Shown: positions 45,727 through 57,720 of the stretch, piece by piece
How the letters are laid out: each line of letters begins with the position of its first letter
How positions within the stretch are numbered: position 1 is the first letter of the stretch
DNA from: Brasenia schreberi
Lineage: Eukaryota; Streptophyta; Magnoliopsida; Nymphaeales; Cabombaceae
Direction: 5' to 3'
Length of the DNA: 64,000 nt
NCBI GenBank assembly: GCA_036023115.1
Contig: JAYKKT010000037.1
Location: 2,658,501-2,722,500, forward strand
Program-made: the position numbers and the translations under genes
Notes under the pieces: model-generated
The model's database searches: none
Seen by the model: only the letters and a program-made list of their open reading frames with translations
What the model was told of the DNA's origin: nothing

Positions 45727-47900
45727 TGTGACATCTAATCGAATTGACCCAAAGTGGATTACATCCAACGACGACCTGCATGACAGGAGTCCACTGCCCT
45801 CCTGTTGGGTTGCCATGAAACGAACCAGGTGGGTTGCTTTCAGTGACCTTCCTCACGTAGCAAAAGGCTGCACACACATAGAGAGAGAAAGAGGAGTGGG
45901 AAATTCCATCACTAGAGGAAGCCGGAGCCAACCAAAAAACGAGGATTTTCTGTCAGTATTTATGAGGTAAATCCTCTCTCTCCGTTCTCCTTTAGTTTTT
46001 CAGGCAAAATGAGAGAGCAGGATTGGTGGTATGTTCTTCGGCACCGAGAAGCTCGAAATCAAAAAGAAAAAGAGAGGTTTTCTCCCTTTTCTTATTGTTC
46101 TCTCTAAAAATCTAAACTAATCATTATGAATGATGATGGTGATTAAGGGTAGCAAATGGTCAACCAGCCAATAATAATCCTGGACGGACAATGTTTGGGT
46201 CGAAAAACTACAAAAAAAATAACAGAGATGAAACAGAGGTAGCTGGCGAAATAGGGCTGCGTCATGTCTGGTCGAACACCCTTGTGTCGTGTCAGATCGG
46301 ATTAATGGACACAATAGTATTATCGAATCCAGGTGATGACACTATCTTAGATGCGTGTCAGATACAGGACAAACCCAGAGTAGGGTTACGGAAGCTGGAT
46401 GCAGATCTCATAACGGGATCCAGGTATAACTAAAACATATCCAGATTGGGGTTTTGATCCTTTTCGGAGCATTTAGAGTCTGTTTTCAACATAGTCTGAA
46501 CCATTGGATTTGTAATACAATAAACTTTAATATTTTAATGTGATTATTGTGATTTATGAAACAAATCAAGTGATTTTAAATAAGAAAAATATGGATTTAG
46601 GGTGGTTATTTAGGATCCGATTAGAGTATTTTGCTAGTATAGAAGTCAGTTGAACCCTAATTTACATGTGCGTTGAACTGTTGAGTTTGTAATTGAATAT
46701 AAAATATTAATATTATATGTTCATCATGATTTAGGGCCTATATTAGACTGATTTTGAGAAGATACTTGCAAAATGATAGGAGTGATAGGTAGGTGGTTGT
46801 GTTTTTTCTTTGGATGAATGTTTGAAATAGTTTTGATTGATTTTAAATGGTGTATGTGATTATGATTTGTCCGGTAAATGCTTTGAAATGATTATATATG
46901 TGTGTGTGTGTGTTTGCTTATTGTATATATTGAAAAATTGCTTTATTAATGCATTGATGGATTTGGAAGAGTGTGCTTGTGCATGAGTGAAACATTGTCC
47001 AGTATCAATCTACTCTCCGTGACAGTATGTGATGGCATGGTGATCGTGGATAGTGCTACTAGGTAATCTTGGCTCGTAGGTTTTGCGTATAGAATAATGT
47101 GAATCATTGACCATTTGGTTGGTCATGCTAGTCTTATGCGTAGCTTATATTTGACAACTTTTGTTGTTTATATGGTATGCCTTAATTGGGAGGGAGATAT
47201 GGGGTTAGTATGGTTAAATAAAAAAAAGTTAGTGAGTTGTTTTAAAATAAAGTGGGTTTAACACAAGATATGGTGTGTGATTTTGATAATTAAATTGAAG
47301 ATATGATATTGATCATTATGGACATAAAGCCTAAGAGGTGGCCCTAGGTTTATTGATATGTGATATTTGGATTTATGAACTTAATTGTGTGAACACTGGT
47401 CCTACTTGTGCGATATTTAGATAGTGTTGCTTTGTAGATCCGAGGGATTGAACTTGACGAGTCGGTGAGACTGTCTTGAAGATCCTCGATGTGACATGCT
47501 GAGATTGTCGTCGGAAGCCATGTGGCTGGATACGATGATGGTTCATGGACTCTTTTGACGTAGTTGGTGGTTGGACATGGTAGATGTCTTGATATTGAAT
47601 TTTTGCTCAATGTTTTATTATACATGAACGTTTGCAATAATAATGATTTGAGTTATGATATAGTTTCATATTTATATTATGTATAATTTGAAACAAGCAT
47701 GTTTTTAATATACTTGTGACCGTGGAGAGACCATATCCACTTACATAGCATCGTCACCTCTTATTACTATCATTTACAGGTCATAGTGAGGATTAGTGCC
47801 AGCTTGAGTGATGGGAGATGAAGCTATGGTTATTGATCTCAGCATGTCAATATACGATAGTCTAAGTTATTATATTTTAATTGTTAATTAAGTATTTGGA
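45727..47900 (-). repeat. Long LTR-like repeat, copy L2 (inverted)
   Basis: 46672-46742 is the reverse complement of 41151-41215 in L1 with few differences. The left edge TGTGACATCTAATCG (45727) would be the CA end of an LTR read on the minus strand (…GATGTCACA). The right edge is not clear. No TSD was found. Confidence 0.5.
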
Positions 47901-48139
47901 TCTAGATCTTGATTTAAAAAATTATAGAATTGGTTGTTGGCGAACCTCATTACTCGTTAGTAAATGTGGAATATTTAGATTTTACCTATTCGAGTGTGTC
48001 TAGCTATTCGAATGGCACTGACCTTAGGAAGACTTTTCTTCAACTCTCTCTTGGGGTCGTGAGCCTCAAGGAGTGTTTACCGTTGGTGGAACCCACCGCT
48101 CCCGGCGTGACATTGAGATCCTTAATCCGAGAGGAAGGT

Positions 48140-50020
48140 TGTCACACCACCACTAGTTGCGGTCACGACCCAATATGAACCGATGCCACGTAGCCATTTC
48201 TCGGGTGAGTGTGAGCATTAGCGACAATCAAAGATAAGAATAACTAAAATCTAACTAAAATGAAATATCAAAGTTAAATATATTAATATTCATAGGTCTA
48301 AATATTCTAGATAAAATAATATTTAAGTACTAGATGTAGCTCAATCAACTATTACTCGGCTTCGTACATCCTAAAAGTGCTAGATGAATTCTAAACATAT
48401 AGGGTGAGTTATAACCTCAAACTTAGCAAGAAAGTTATAGACCTTTGAACAAAAATCATACTAAAAACATGCATGTTTTCACAATCATTTTATAACAAAT
48501 CATATTTTCATTTCTAATTCATGATTTCAAATTCACACTCACAAACACATGTCAATTAATTACGATAATTACAGTCCATATTGTATTGCCTCAAGGCCAT
48601 AGGAGTCATATGGCCTACCCATATGTGACCTTAGTTACCCTTTTCACCACAGTCAAGTCACGTTAACTCTCACGACAGAGTGCTCAGAAACATACTTTGT
48701 ATATGCCTCAAGCCAAAACACTCGAGGGACCAATAGTGCTCAGAAACATACTTTGTATATGCCTCAAGCCACAACACTCAAGGGACCAATAAGCCTCTAG
48801 AAACCCCACAAGTATAGCTCATATATTCATAAATCATTATGTTTCAAAACCAATTACAATTTATCATATTCACAAGCTCATATTTGAATCCATATATATT
48901 CAAATCCATAATCATATAATATTTAAGTATCATTTTATACCATCACATGCATATCAAAATATGCTCTTTATCAATCAAGCGGTAAACAAGTTCACTTCAA
49001 AAACAAATCAAATTACCCATGATTTCAAACATCACTTAAAAATTATCAATAAAATATTTCACAATCATGCATATTTAAATACATCTAAAATAAGAAAATA
49101 ATTTCTAGCATGGTTGTATTAAAGAAAATATAACCCCCTTCCTGATGGATTACTAAGATCTAATCTCCAAACCATTGGACCACTTTTATCATTGTTAAAT
49201 CATCAAATTTTAATCTCTAAACCATTACAAATAATAATAATAATATTAAAATTCATTTAACTACAAGTCTAATACAATAAACCATATCTAAATCGGATCC
49301 CAAACGACCCTAAAATGACCCAAAACTCAACCTAGATTCAATTAAGCTATTCTGGATATGAACTATGCTTGGACCATCAATACAGAACCTTAAACGAACC
49401 TAAACTATCGAAATAAAATTTGTTTCAAAGTTCAAACTGAATCCTTTTCTGATACAGACACAACCCAGAACCTGATTATAACATGTTCTTGACACAAAAC
49501 TATTAATGTGATACACGACACGAAGATAAGACATGAGAACCAAGACATTTTTTATGTTGTTTTCCATTGACGACGAAGGTCGACGATCGTCCCCAACTGA
49601 CCGCTTGCTTTCCCTTTTCTGGCTTAGCCCAACACCGGCCGTCGTTGATGGTGATATGGCTGAAAAATTCTAAGAAAATAAGGGAAATAGAAGAAATCGA
49701 GTGGTTTGATGTCAAACTACCCATAATCAAACTAACTAGTGGTGTCCAACCCAAACCGGAATCGGTAAAGAAATCACGCCTTTTTCTTTGCTGGTAAATC
49801 AAAGCAACTGAAAAAATAAAAAAACAAGTGAAAACTAACCGTTTTCGATTTATTTTTCACGATTCCCCACTCGATCAAATCCCCTCGTGCTGCAAAGTCA
49901 CAAAGATTCATTTGTGAGTCTCTCAATTCTCGAATCATAAGCATTATAGGAAAAAATCTCTTGGGCTCTTCCCTCTTTGAGTGAATCCGGATCCCAATTA
50001 CATTGGGTCCAACCCACTAG
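48140..50020 (+). repeat. Long LTR-like repeat, copy L3
   Basis: It starts TGTCACACCACC and has the same internal order as 59275-61349: TTACGATAATTACAGT, GCCTCAAGGCCAT, GACAGAGTGCT, CAAGCC, ACCATT...TTTTAATCTCTAAACCATTACAAATAAT and CTAATACAATAAA. It carries a 56-bp internal tandem duplication (48679-48734 and 48735-48790). No coding capacity was seen. Confidence 0.6.
48679..48790 (+). repeat. 56-bp tandem duplication inside L3
   Basis: AGTGCTCAGAAACATACTTT...GAGGGACCAAT is repeated head to tail, with two mismatches. The related copy at 59275-61349 has a single unit at this place (GAGTGCTTGGGAACACACAT...), so the duplication is specific to L3. Confidence 0.9.
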
Positions 50021-50230
50021 AATTGGTTGCTGGCAACCTCACCACTTGTTAGTAAATGTGGAATATTTAGATTTTAGCTATTCGAGTGTGTCTAGCTATT
50101 CGAATGGTACTGACCTTAGGACGACTTTTCTTCAGCTCTTTTCGGGGTCGTGAGCCTCAAGAAGGAGGGTTCACCGTTGGTGGTACCCACCGCTCCAGAC
50201 GTGACATTGAGATCCTTAATATGAGAGCAA

Positions 50231-50440
50231 GGCACTCTTGCATCGAACGTTTAGCGGAAGAACCTAGGGTAACTTTTACAATAAGTTACGCAGATGATGT
50301 AAATTTTCGGAAAACTATAAGCCGCTGCTTTGAAAATGTACCACGAGGAGTCCTGCTGCTGCCAGCCAATTTGCCGGGTTGGAGTAAATAAAGTTGGCAA
50401 CTACCGGAAAACAATAATTATCTATCTATCTATCTATCTA

Positions 50441-50489
<49 letters not shown>

Positions 50490-51070
50490 GTATCTACGTT
50501 TCCCACTGAAAATATCATAAAGACCAGATGACATTAACTAAAAGGCTTTAATAAAGTTAAACTTTCCAAACGGAGACTTTTCAACAGTTGCCAAACCACA
50601 TTTTAGACGAAGATGGGATCCCGACCTTACAAAAAATCACAAACTCAAAAAAATAGGTACTGCCCGACCCTTGAATTGATGGATTTAGATGAAAGGGATG
50701 CGTTAGGCAAACGTGGGAAAGAACTCGAACCTCTTTTCTTGTCTTAATTTTTTTTTTGCTATTAACCCTACTCCACAGAAGTTATTTCAAGTTCACAATT
50801 GCTTCTTTGCCTTCTAGAGTATGATAAGGCAGCCAATTTTAGTTTATTTTATCCAGTTCGAGACAAGCCAGTTAATGCTCTCCCAGGCGTTGGTTTTCTT
50901 CATCCGGCAGCCCACCGGTTCTTTTATTTATTAACGAATCTCTTCGCTCAAATTCGTCCTCCACTGTTTATCATCTCTCACTATTCCTTCTACCAAAGCG
51001 AAATTTTCTCATATTTGTGATCACCTTCATTGAATACTTACTAGAACCAAAAGCACAATCACCACAAAAA
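50231..51070 (+). other. Upstream region of the intact WAKL gene, with compound microsatellite
   Basis: 50423-50495 is a compound (TCTA)n(TA)n(TGTA)n microsatellite. The rest, up to the ATG at 51071, is the likely promoter and leader. No unambiguous TATA box was chosen. The weak open frame at 50799-51020 is not convincing. Confidence 0.6.
50423..50495 (+). repeat. Compound microsatellite (TCTA)n(TA)n(TGTA)n
   Basis: About six TCTA units run into about 16 TA units and about five TATG units, 0.6 kb upstream of the WAKL start codon. Confidence 0.95.
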
Positions 51071-54000
51071 ATGAAACCTTCACGTCGTGATCAGTTCCGC
51101 TTGCTGCTCGCCGGGAGATCAATTTTCTGCATTACCATCTTCCTCATCACCGGAATTTCCGTCGGAAAAATTTGTGGGAACTGCGGTCCTATCCCAGTTC
51201 CTTACCCCCTTAGCACATCTCCAGGATGTGGCGACCCCAACTATCCTGTTTTCTGCAACACCACCGGTGGAGTCCTTTACTTGAAACCGCTGAACGGATC
51301 ATATCCCATATCAAGCATCGATCCTCAATCTCAGAGGTTTGTGATTAAGCCAGCGAGCTTCATTGAAAACACCTGCCGGACGTCAGATATTGGCTATAAT
51401 GGCATTCACTTGAACAAGGACTGGGCATTCAATTTTACCACAGCTAACACTGTTTTTTTACTGAACTGCTCCCCCCATATTTTGGAGACACAATTGAATT
51501 GCTCAAGCTCCAGCCTTTGTTGGAGCTACATGAAACAGGCGTCGACCGAAGGTTGCCAGAGTTCGAAGATTTGTTGCACTATCTATGTGGGAGGATCCAT
51601 ATCTTCATATAACGTAATCGTGAATGAGAGCCGCTGCACAGGGTACAAGAGCTACATGAATCTTAATCCGAATTCTCCATTGGCAGATTGGAAGGAAGGC
51701 CTGCAAGTGCAGTGGAGGATGCCACCAGAATTCGCGTGTCAAAACCAGACGGACTGTTTGGACGCAATCCCCAACTCCACCTGCCGAAATGACCCCGGAA
51801 ACAATGGAACTATGCGTTGCTATTGCGATGGTAATCTCCAATGGAATCCCAGCACAGGATCATGCATACGCGGTCAGTTTCTCTTCTTTCTTTCGCAATT
51901 CAATCTAGTAAATATGGTACTCGACCCGTGCCAAACAAGATTTCAATATCATAGTATCATTTCACTTCAATGTTTTTTTAACATTTATAGAATAAAAATG
52001 CCAAAGTCTTATCATATATCAGAAGGAAAAAATTATGCTTTCTCTTGATGGCATGGATTTTTGGATCTTGGATCTTGTATGGTTAGAACACCTCTGCCTA
52101 GATATGGGCAGTTCTGGGTAAAGCAGAATCTGGAACTGTAGTTGAAGTGACTTGAGGGCCCGTTCTGATTATGGTTTTGGAATTGGTAAAAATTATTAAA
52201 AGTTTTAAAAAATATTAGAGCCACATATTCCGGTTTTGGGCTAGTTCTGGTTTTATGAAAGATGAAACCAAAACCGAACCGAGTGGTCTTCAATTCCAAT
52301 TGAAACGATTTGAAACCGGCAGTGTGTAACTCTGGCAGCCCTTTGGATGCCAGAATAAGAGGTTGGAAGGGCTCCATGCCGTGGATGAGTGTCGATTTAG
52401 GTCATAGAGATAGAGTTTCACATGGAGCTAATGATATCAGATCATACACATGATATGATCTGATTTTAAAAACAGTAAACAGCAGTATTAGGATAGAAAC
52501 AGTAAATGCACCCAGATCCATCTAACCAAAATTTAATACCGCATTGAAGGCATTAGCCTTCTTAATGCAAGGATCCATTTGTTTTTTCCAAATTGCTCGT
52601 ACTTCTTCGGAGGCAATAAATTATGTAAGATTTTAATATGTCGACATAATTTAAGGTCCGTTTTATATTTATTTTGCAAAAAATGTTTGTTCTAAATCAC
52701 GGGTATGCAGCAACAAGCACATCTGGTTTGAGCCGGCCTTCTATGTTGTCAAACCCTTTCATAGCTGGTTTTCTCCATTCAAAAGATTCGAACTTGAGAC
52801 TTTGCTTAAGGAGAACAATTGTCAAACCACTTGAATCAAACAAGTTTGGTAAATTTTATTTGAAATCTTCTTGAAATGAGTTGTCTTTGTAGAGTTTCAC
52901 GATTACAGTTAGATATTTTAAAGGGAAAAAGGATGGGTGCATGTGTTGTCGTCAGAATCTTCATGTGACGCTTTAGGTATGCAGATCACGTGGACACTAG
53001 CTAGCTCAAGTGGAGCTTCCCATCCACATTGTGCCCACCCAAAATTTCAAGTATCGAATTTTTCAGAAAAAAAAAATTGAAAATTTTTAAATCCTGCCTC
53101 ACCAGAACCTAAAGTTCACCCATCCAAACAAATTTCTGGATCCACCACCACTGCAGCTACCCAATTCGAGCATCACCCAATATTGTGGATGGATGATCCC
53201 TTCAGCAGGCCTACAGATATTGTAGTTAGAATATGGTAAAGTCCCCACAGTGGTATCACAAAATTAAGTGGATTGGACCCGATGTTGGACTCATTCACTT
53301 AGGTCAGGGTTTGATCACAGAGTAGATTCATCAATTACTGAATAGGTTGTACCTATGTTTAATGCGTAATTCAATATTGGTTTATGTAAATTTATATTGA
53401 ATCCTATATCACTTACATAAAACCGTATCACCTGTCGTGCCTGTTGTAGTTGATAGCAAGCATCAGAATAGGCCCCCACATGTGAGTCTGATACTTCCAA
53501 CCTGAAATTAGACCTAACCCAAATCGAAACTGTTTACAACCCATCTGGTTTGGCACCATATTCATTAATGGTGGGAGTAAAGCTAGGAACAACATAAAGT
53601 CTTTATGCAGCGTCAGTGGTTGATTGATGTACATTAAGACTTTCTCCTCAACCGCATTTTGGAAAATAAAATATAGCATGTGGATCGTTAAAACTTGGGG
53701 TATTAACGCTGTGACCTTCGCCATGGCACGGCCTACCGAATAACCAGAGGCGACTAACCTCATCCCAAAATATTTTCTAGATCAACAATGAACTGCAGGC
53801 TTCCGGACAATCTCAAACAATGTACGCGGTTCTCTTATATATGCTTAATTGGTATTGTAAGAGCACCAACTCTTATCTTTATTATGAATCGCTTTAATTA
53901 AGCAACCAGAGAGGAAGCCAAATCATTACCCTTTTAGTAAGAATCTGATAATTGGGTTCACTTGCTTTTTGTATCATTGCAGTTCCTTGTGTTGGATTAC

Positions 54001-56032
54001 GGACATGTCAAAAAGGCAAATGCATCGCCCTTATTTCAGGTACAAACCAGTATGTATATAGATGCATATGGACATGCTCGCGCACACACACACACTTATA
54101 TTATGATCTATTGGAGGTGCGGAAGACGTTATCTTATTGTATTCACCAACCCTCATTCCAACATTCAACCTAAAAGGCTTTATTCTAAAGTAGTTGAACC
54201 AACTATTCCCAACTTTCAACTTTGTGAATCACATAAATTAAGAGATCCTGACATACATACATACGTATCATTATTTATACACATATAAGTACATGCTATA
54301 TATATAAGTACATACATATATACATATACACATATATATTCATATACATAGAGAGAGAGAGAGAGACAAATGCGTGCAGAAAATGTACTCTAGTCCACTG
54401 TACTGTTGAAAAGAGACCTCTCCGTGTCCGTCCCTCACTTTTCTGTTATTTGTAATGTTTTCCAAATTGTTCAAATATATCGGGAACAATATTTAAACAA
54501 CATTAAAATATTTGAGTCAAAACTGTATGCCTCCATTAAATTTGAGAATGAAAAAGTAGTTAGCCTTTGTCTCAAAGGACATCCAATAATTTACGCACTT
54601 TTTCTTATAGGAACCTACTTTCGGATTGCTTGATCATATAAATTGTTTATAAGATCTTAAAATCAAGAGTTAGAAATTTCTTCCATTGGAACTCATTCGT
54701 TTCAGATGTTATACGTCATATGTTAGTGATTCAAGACCAGGTTCTTATGAAGTACATCATTTTGAACAAGATGGGAAAGTTTCTTCATTGAAAAATAGTG
54801 TAAAATTAGTATTTATTGATTTAAACAATTTGCATTTAATTGGACAAGAGTGGAGGACAATTTATAACACATATACCCTTCTTCTTTTATTCTTTGGAAG
54901 AAAGGAAATGAGATATTAATACATTCTAAAGAATTGGTACTAGTAGCCACTTCTCTAACTTTGGGTTGTCTTAGCAGGTTTAACATGTGCAGTCTTTCTT
55001 GTGACAATGCTCATTGGTTTATCAGTACATAAAAAGCATAGATTAGCAAAGGAAGCACGAGTAAGACTAAGAAAGAGGAGAGAGGAGATTCTTTCAGCCA
55101 ACTGTGGTGGAAGATCTGCTAAGCTCTTTAGTGGGAAGGATATGAAAAAGGCCACAAACTCTTTCTCTCAAGAACTACTCCTTGGCTCAGGTGGGTTTGG
55201 TGAAGTTTACAAGGGCACCCTTGAAGATGGCACACCTATTGCGGTGAAGATTGGCAAGGTTGACAGCACCAAAGGCACGGATCAAGTTCTCAATGAAGTG
55301 GGCGTTCTCTCACAGGTGAACCATCGAAGCCTTGTTCGCCTACTAGGTTGCTGCATCGAGCTTGAGCAACCAATGTTGGTCTACGAGTTTGTTCCCAATG
55401 GCACTCTTTATGAACACATCTTTACAAATAGATATGGCTTTCTCAAATGGCACGAAAGACTTGGAATTGCTTATCAAACTGCTGAAGGTCTCGCTTACCT
55501 TCACTCATCAGCAGTTCCACCAATCTATCACCGTGATGTCAAATCAAGCAACATTCTTCTTGGTGAGAAATGTAATGCGAAGGTTTCTGATTTCGGCTTG
55601 TCTCGGCCCGTCGAGCAGGATGCATCGCATGTATCGACATGTGTACAAGGTACAATTGGTTATCTCGATCCCGAGTACTACAGAAACTATCAACTCACAG
55701 ATAAGAGTGATGTATATAGCTTTGGTGTGGTTTTGCTGGAGATTTTGACATCGAAAAAGGTTATAGACTTCAGCAGAGGTGAAAATGAAGCAAATTTGGT
55801 TGTGTATGTTCAGCACAGGGTGGATGAGGGAAAAACTGTGGATGTTATAGATGAGCGCCTTTTGATGGGTGCATCATCAGTGAGTTTGCAGAGGCATTGT
55901 GCTCTCTGGCAATGGGTTGCCTTTGAGGGAAGGAGGCAGGATAGGCCTTCAATGAAAGAGGTCGCCGAGGATCTTGATTATATCCTTTGCACTGAACAAG
56001 CAACCTCTATTTTTTCATCAAAGGGAACATAG
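51071..56032 (+). CDS. WAKL20-like: WAKL20-like wall-associated receptor kinase, three exons, 637 aa
   Basis: Exons are 51071-51872, 53983-54039 and 54978-56032. Both introns are phase 1 (donors GTCAGT and GTACAA; acceptors CATTGCAG and CTTAGCAG), and the sum, 1914 nt, is in frame to TAG. Residues 1 to about 33 are a signal peptide. Residues about 35-260 form the cysteine-rich GUB_WAK/WAK-associated region (CGNCGPIPVPYPLSTSPGCG, VFCNTTGG, CYCDGNLQWNPSTGSC) with many N-glycosylation sites. Exon 2 is a short Cys-rich hinge. Transmembrane about 288-306. The kinase has GSGGFGEVYKG (about 356-361), AVK Lys (about 377), HRD (about 471-473, RD type), DFG (about 491) and DPEYYR. WAK-like kinases sense cell-wall or pathogen cues at the plasma membrane. 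Residues about 590-602 look out of frame (see findings). An upstream GTG-initiated frame exists, but 51071 is the first ATG with a signal peptide behind it. Confidence 0.88.
52085..52325 (+). repeat. GGTTCTGG-rich dispersed repeat, copy 3 of 3
   Basis: TCTGGAACTG, CCGTTCTGATTATGGTTTTGG, TTCCGGTTTTGGGC, CTGGTTTTATG and AACCGAACCGAGTGG. It has the same character as the blocks at 13288 and 34310, including the AATTATTAAAAGTTTTAAAAA spacer. Confidence 0.45.
53037..53152 (+). repeat. Dispersed repeat, copy 2 of 2
   Basis: It shares motif order with 9145-9266 (ACCCAAAATTTC, an A-rich GAAAATTTTTAAA core, TGCCTCACC, TTTCTGGATCCACCACCAC). Confidence 0.5.
54040..54977 (+). other. Intron 2 of the WAKL gene
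   Basis: 938 bp, with TA/CA-rich sequence at 54240-54345 and a GA tract at about 54351-54366. Open frames inside (54406-54633 and 54686-54919) show no homology that I recognise. Confidence 0.75.
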
Positions 56033-56219
56033 ATTGAGCTTTTGGGGCATTTCATTATAGGAAAGTACTAACTATTTTTCATGTCAATAGTTTCTAATTA
56101 ACACTGTAATGTATAATCTTCTGGCTTGTGCTTTGAGTGTTTATTTTTCATTCAATGCTTAATCTGTTGCAGTCCCTTGTCTTCATTTATGATTTTTGGA
56201 TCGTTAAGATATAAACTTT
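56033..56219 (+). other. Likely 3' UTR of the WAKL gene
   Basis: T-rich sequence (TTTATTTTTCATTC, AATGTATAATC) follows the stop. The polyadenylation site is not pinned down. Confidence 0.45.
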
Positions 56220-56990
56220 TTTTTTGCTGGATCTATAGGATTTGATGGAGAATTGTTTCAAAGAAAAAGAAAAGAAATTTAAAAAATCTCCAGCCAAAGA
56301 ATCTTCAAAGAAGGATACAAAAACATTGCTAGTGATACAACAAGTTGTCATTGAATTAATGTTCTCATGTATTGTAAATGTTATGACTTTAAGGATACAT
56401 TGATTATTTTGAAGCAAGAATATCATGAAAATAATAAGGTAACCATGATAAAACTTCAGATCCTACATCTATGTAGGGAGCTTGAGATTTTTCTTTATGA
56501 AAGGTAGAGAGTCGGTCCAATATTTTTTTTCTCTTGTTCATGTTATTATTAATCATATGAGGACTTTTGGTGAGAATATTGATGATTAAAAAGTTGCATA
56601 AACAGTCTTAAGAAGTTTGCCTACTAAATTTGATTATATTTTGACCACTATTGAAGAATCTAAATATTTTCAACTTATAGTATTAATGAGCTAATAAATT
56701 CACTTTTAGGTCATGGAGAAAGATTAAATAGGTCAACAAGCATTCTATACCACAAGCAAGAAAAGAAATAGTGAAGTATTCAATGATCAAAAGAGCAGAA
56801 GAAGGTAATTATTGAAATAACACTTGTGATGGTGGAAGAGGCCAAGGTAAGGTGGGTTCTCATGATGAAAAGAATGGTGAAAACAAAGGTAACTTTAAAC
56901 TAATTCTTAAGAGAAAATAATGTTACTTTTGTACAAGGTTTGGATATATAAAAAAAATTGTTTTCAAAAAGCAAAGTAAAATAATAATTT
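56220..56990 (+). pseudogene. Copia gag relic with degenerate zinc knuckle
   Basis: LIILKQEYHENNKVTMIKLQ and LHLCRELEIFLYER match the UBN2 gag pattern (A-W-x-x-L-x-x-E-Y-x-G-x-x-K-V-x-x-x-x-L-Q). Later come NHMRTFGENIDD and VLRSLPTKFDYILTTIEES. Near 56930-56965, CYFCTRFGYIKK followed by a Cys in an adjacent frame is a decayed CCHC knuckle with His replaced by Tyr. Several stops interrupt it. No LTRs were identified. Confidence 0.65.
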
Positions 56991-57720
56991 TAGTCAATAG
57001 GGCATATAAATGGATAAATAGTTAAAAAGTATGGGTAGACAGTTAAGAGAGTAGTTTTTAATTTGTTAGGTATTACACTAAGCTTTAGGACCTGTACAGT
57101 GAGGGCAGTTTCTACCTGCTCATCACATAAAGGTACAGCAAACATTTAAAATTTACGATACCGGTGGCTCATCTAGCATCAGTTTCCTCAAAACCATTTC
57201 AACTTAGGAACAGGTAATTTTGAAATAATTCTCCACATTTGACACTGATCCACTTACTGATGCAGCATGTGTACCATAGGTTACTCGATAAATGTATAAA
57301 TGTATCAACTTCCAAAGGAGAAACAGTCAAAATAAATAAATGTTGGTTTACCTCCATTTTCCTAACATATTTTTGTATGCAGAAGTTCTTTTATTTGTTC
57401 AAAATCTTTATTTATTCAATCATCAGGAGCTCCCATGATCCTTTACCCACTGCTGAGTTCGCCTTCTTTCGCACCTTTTCCTTTTCATGTTGAGAAATCG
57501 CCTTTTAGATCAATAAAATTATGCTACCTCTTTATAAATTAATATGAATACGTACATAACAAATGCATGCATACACATACACACATTAGGTCCTGAAGCA
57601 TAAAATCTACAATAGGGCGCATACAGGACATATTCTCATAAGTGTGTTGTGTGTTAGATCAGCGACACTGTCAACAGGCAGTTCTAATCCAAAAGGCACC
57701 AACCTGCGACAAATTGCTGA
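56991..57720 (+). other. Spacer with one weak candidate exon
   Basis: After the acceptor-like TTTTTGTATGCAG (ends 57382) an open stretch reads KFFYLFKIFIYSIIRSSHDP up to a stop at about 57493. I do not recognise it. Otherwise AT-rich. Confidence 0.25.

Larger units (their letters stand above)
47927..50236 (+). repeat. About 208-bp direct repeats flanking LTR-like copy L3
   Basis: The left copy 47927-48136 and right copy 50020-50230 both start AGAATTGGTTG(T/C)TGGC and continue through AAATGTGGAATATTTAGATT, TTCGAGTGTGTCTAGC, GGTCGTGAGCCTCAAG, ACCCACCGCTCC, and GACATTGAGATCCTTAAT, with roughly 90 percent identity by eye. Between them lies 48140-50020, which starts TGTCACACC. The arrangement looks like a partial tandem duplication of a roughly 2.09-kb unit. 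Confidence 0.75.
51873..53982 (+). other. Intron 1 of the WAKL gene
   Basis: 2110 bp, containing a GGTTC-type repeat (52085-52325) and the second copy of the 9145 repeat (53037-53152). No LINE or LTR element sits here, unlike intron 1 of the pseudogene. Confidence 0.75.

Noticed and set aside
47350..47637. 95-codon minus frame and other frames in the LTR-like copies
   Set aside because: They lie in non-coding LTR-like sequence; the corresponding region of other copies is not open.
47930..50391. VSLKE...PTAPGVTLRSLI-like frames in both 208-bp repeats as a possible gene
   Set aside because: The reading frame is kept only over part of the repeat, and flanking sequence differs; no family recognised.
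55544..55816. 90-codon minus-strand frame and the plus frame 55362-55748
   Set aside because: Both are shadows of the intact kinase exon in other frames.
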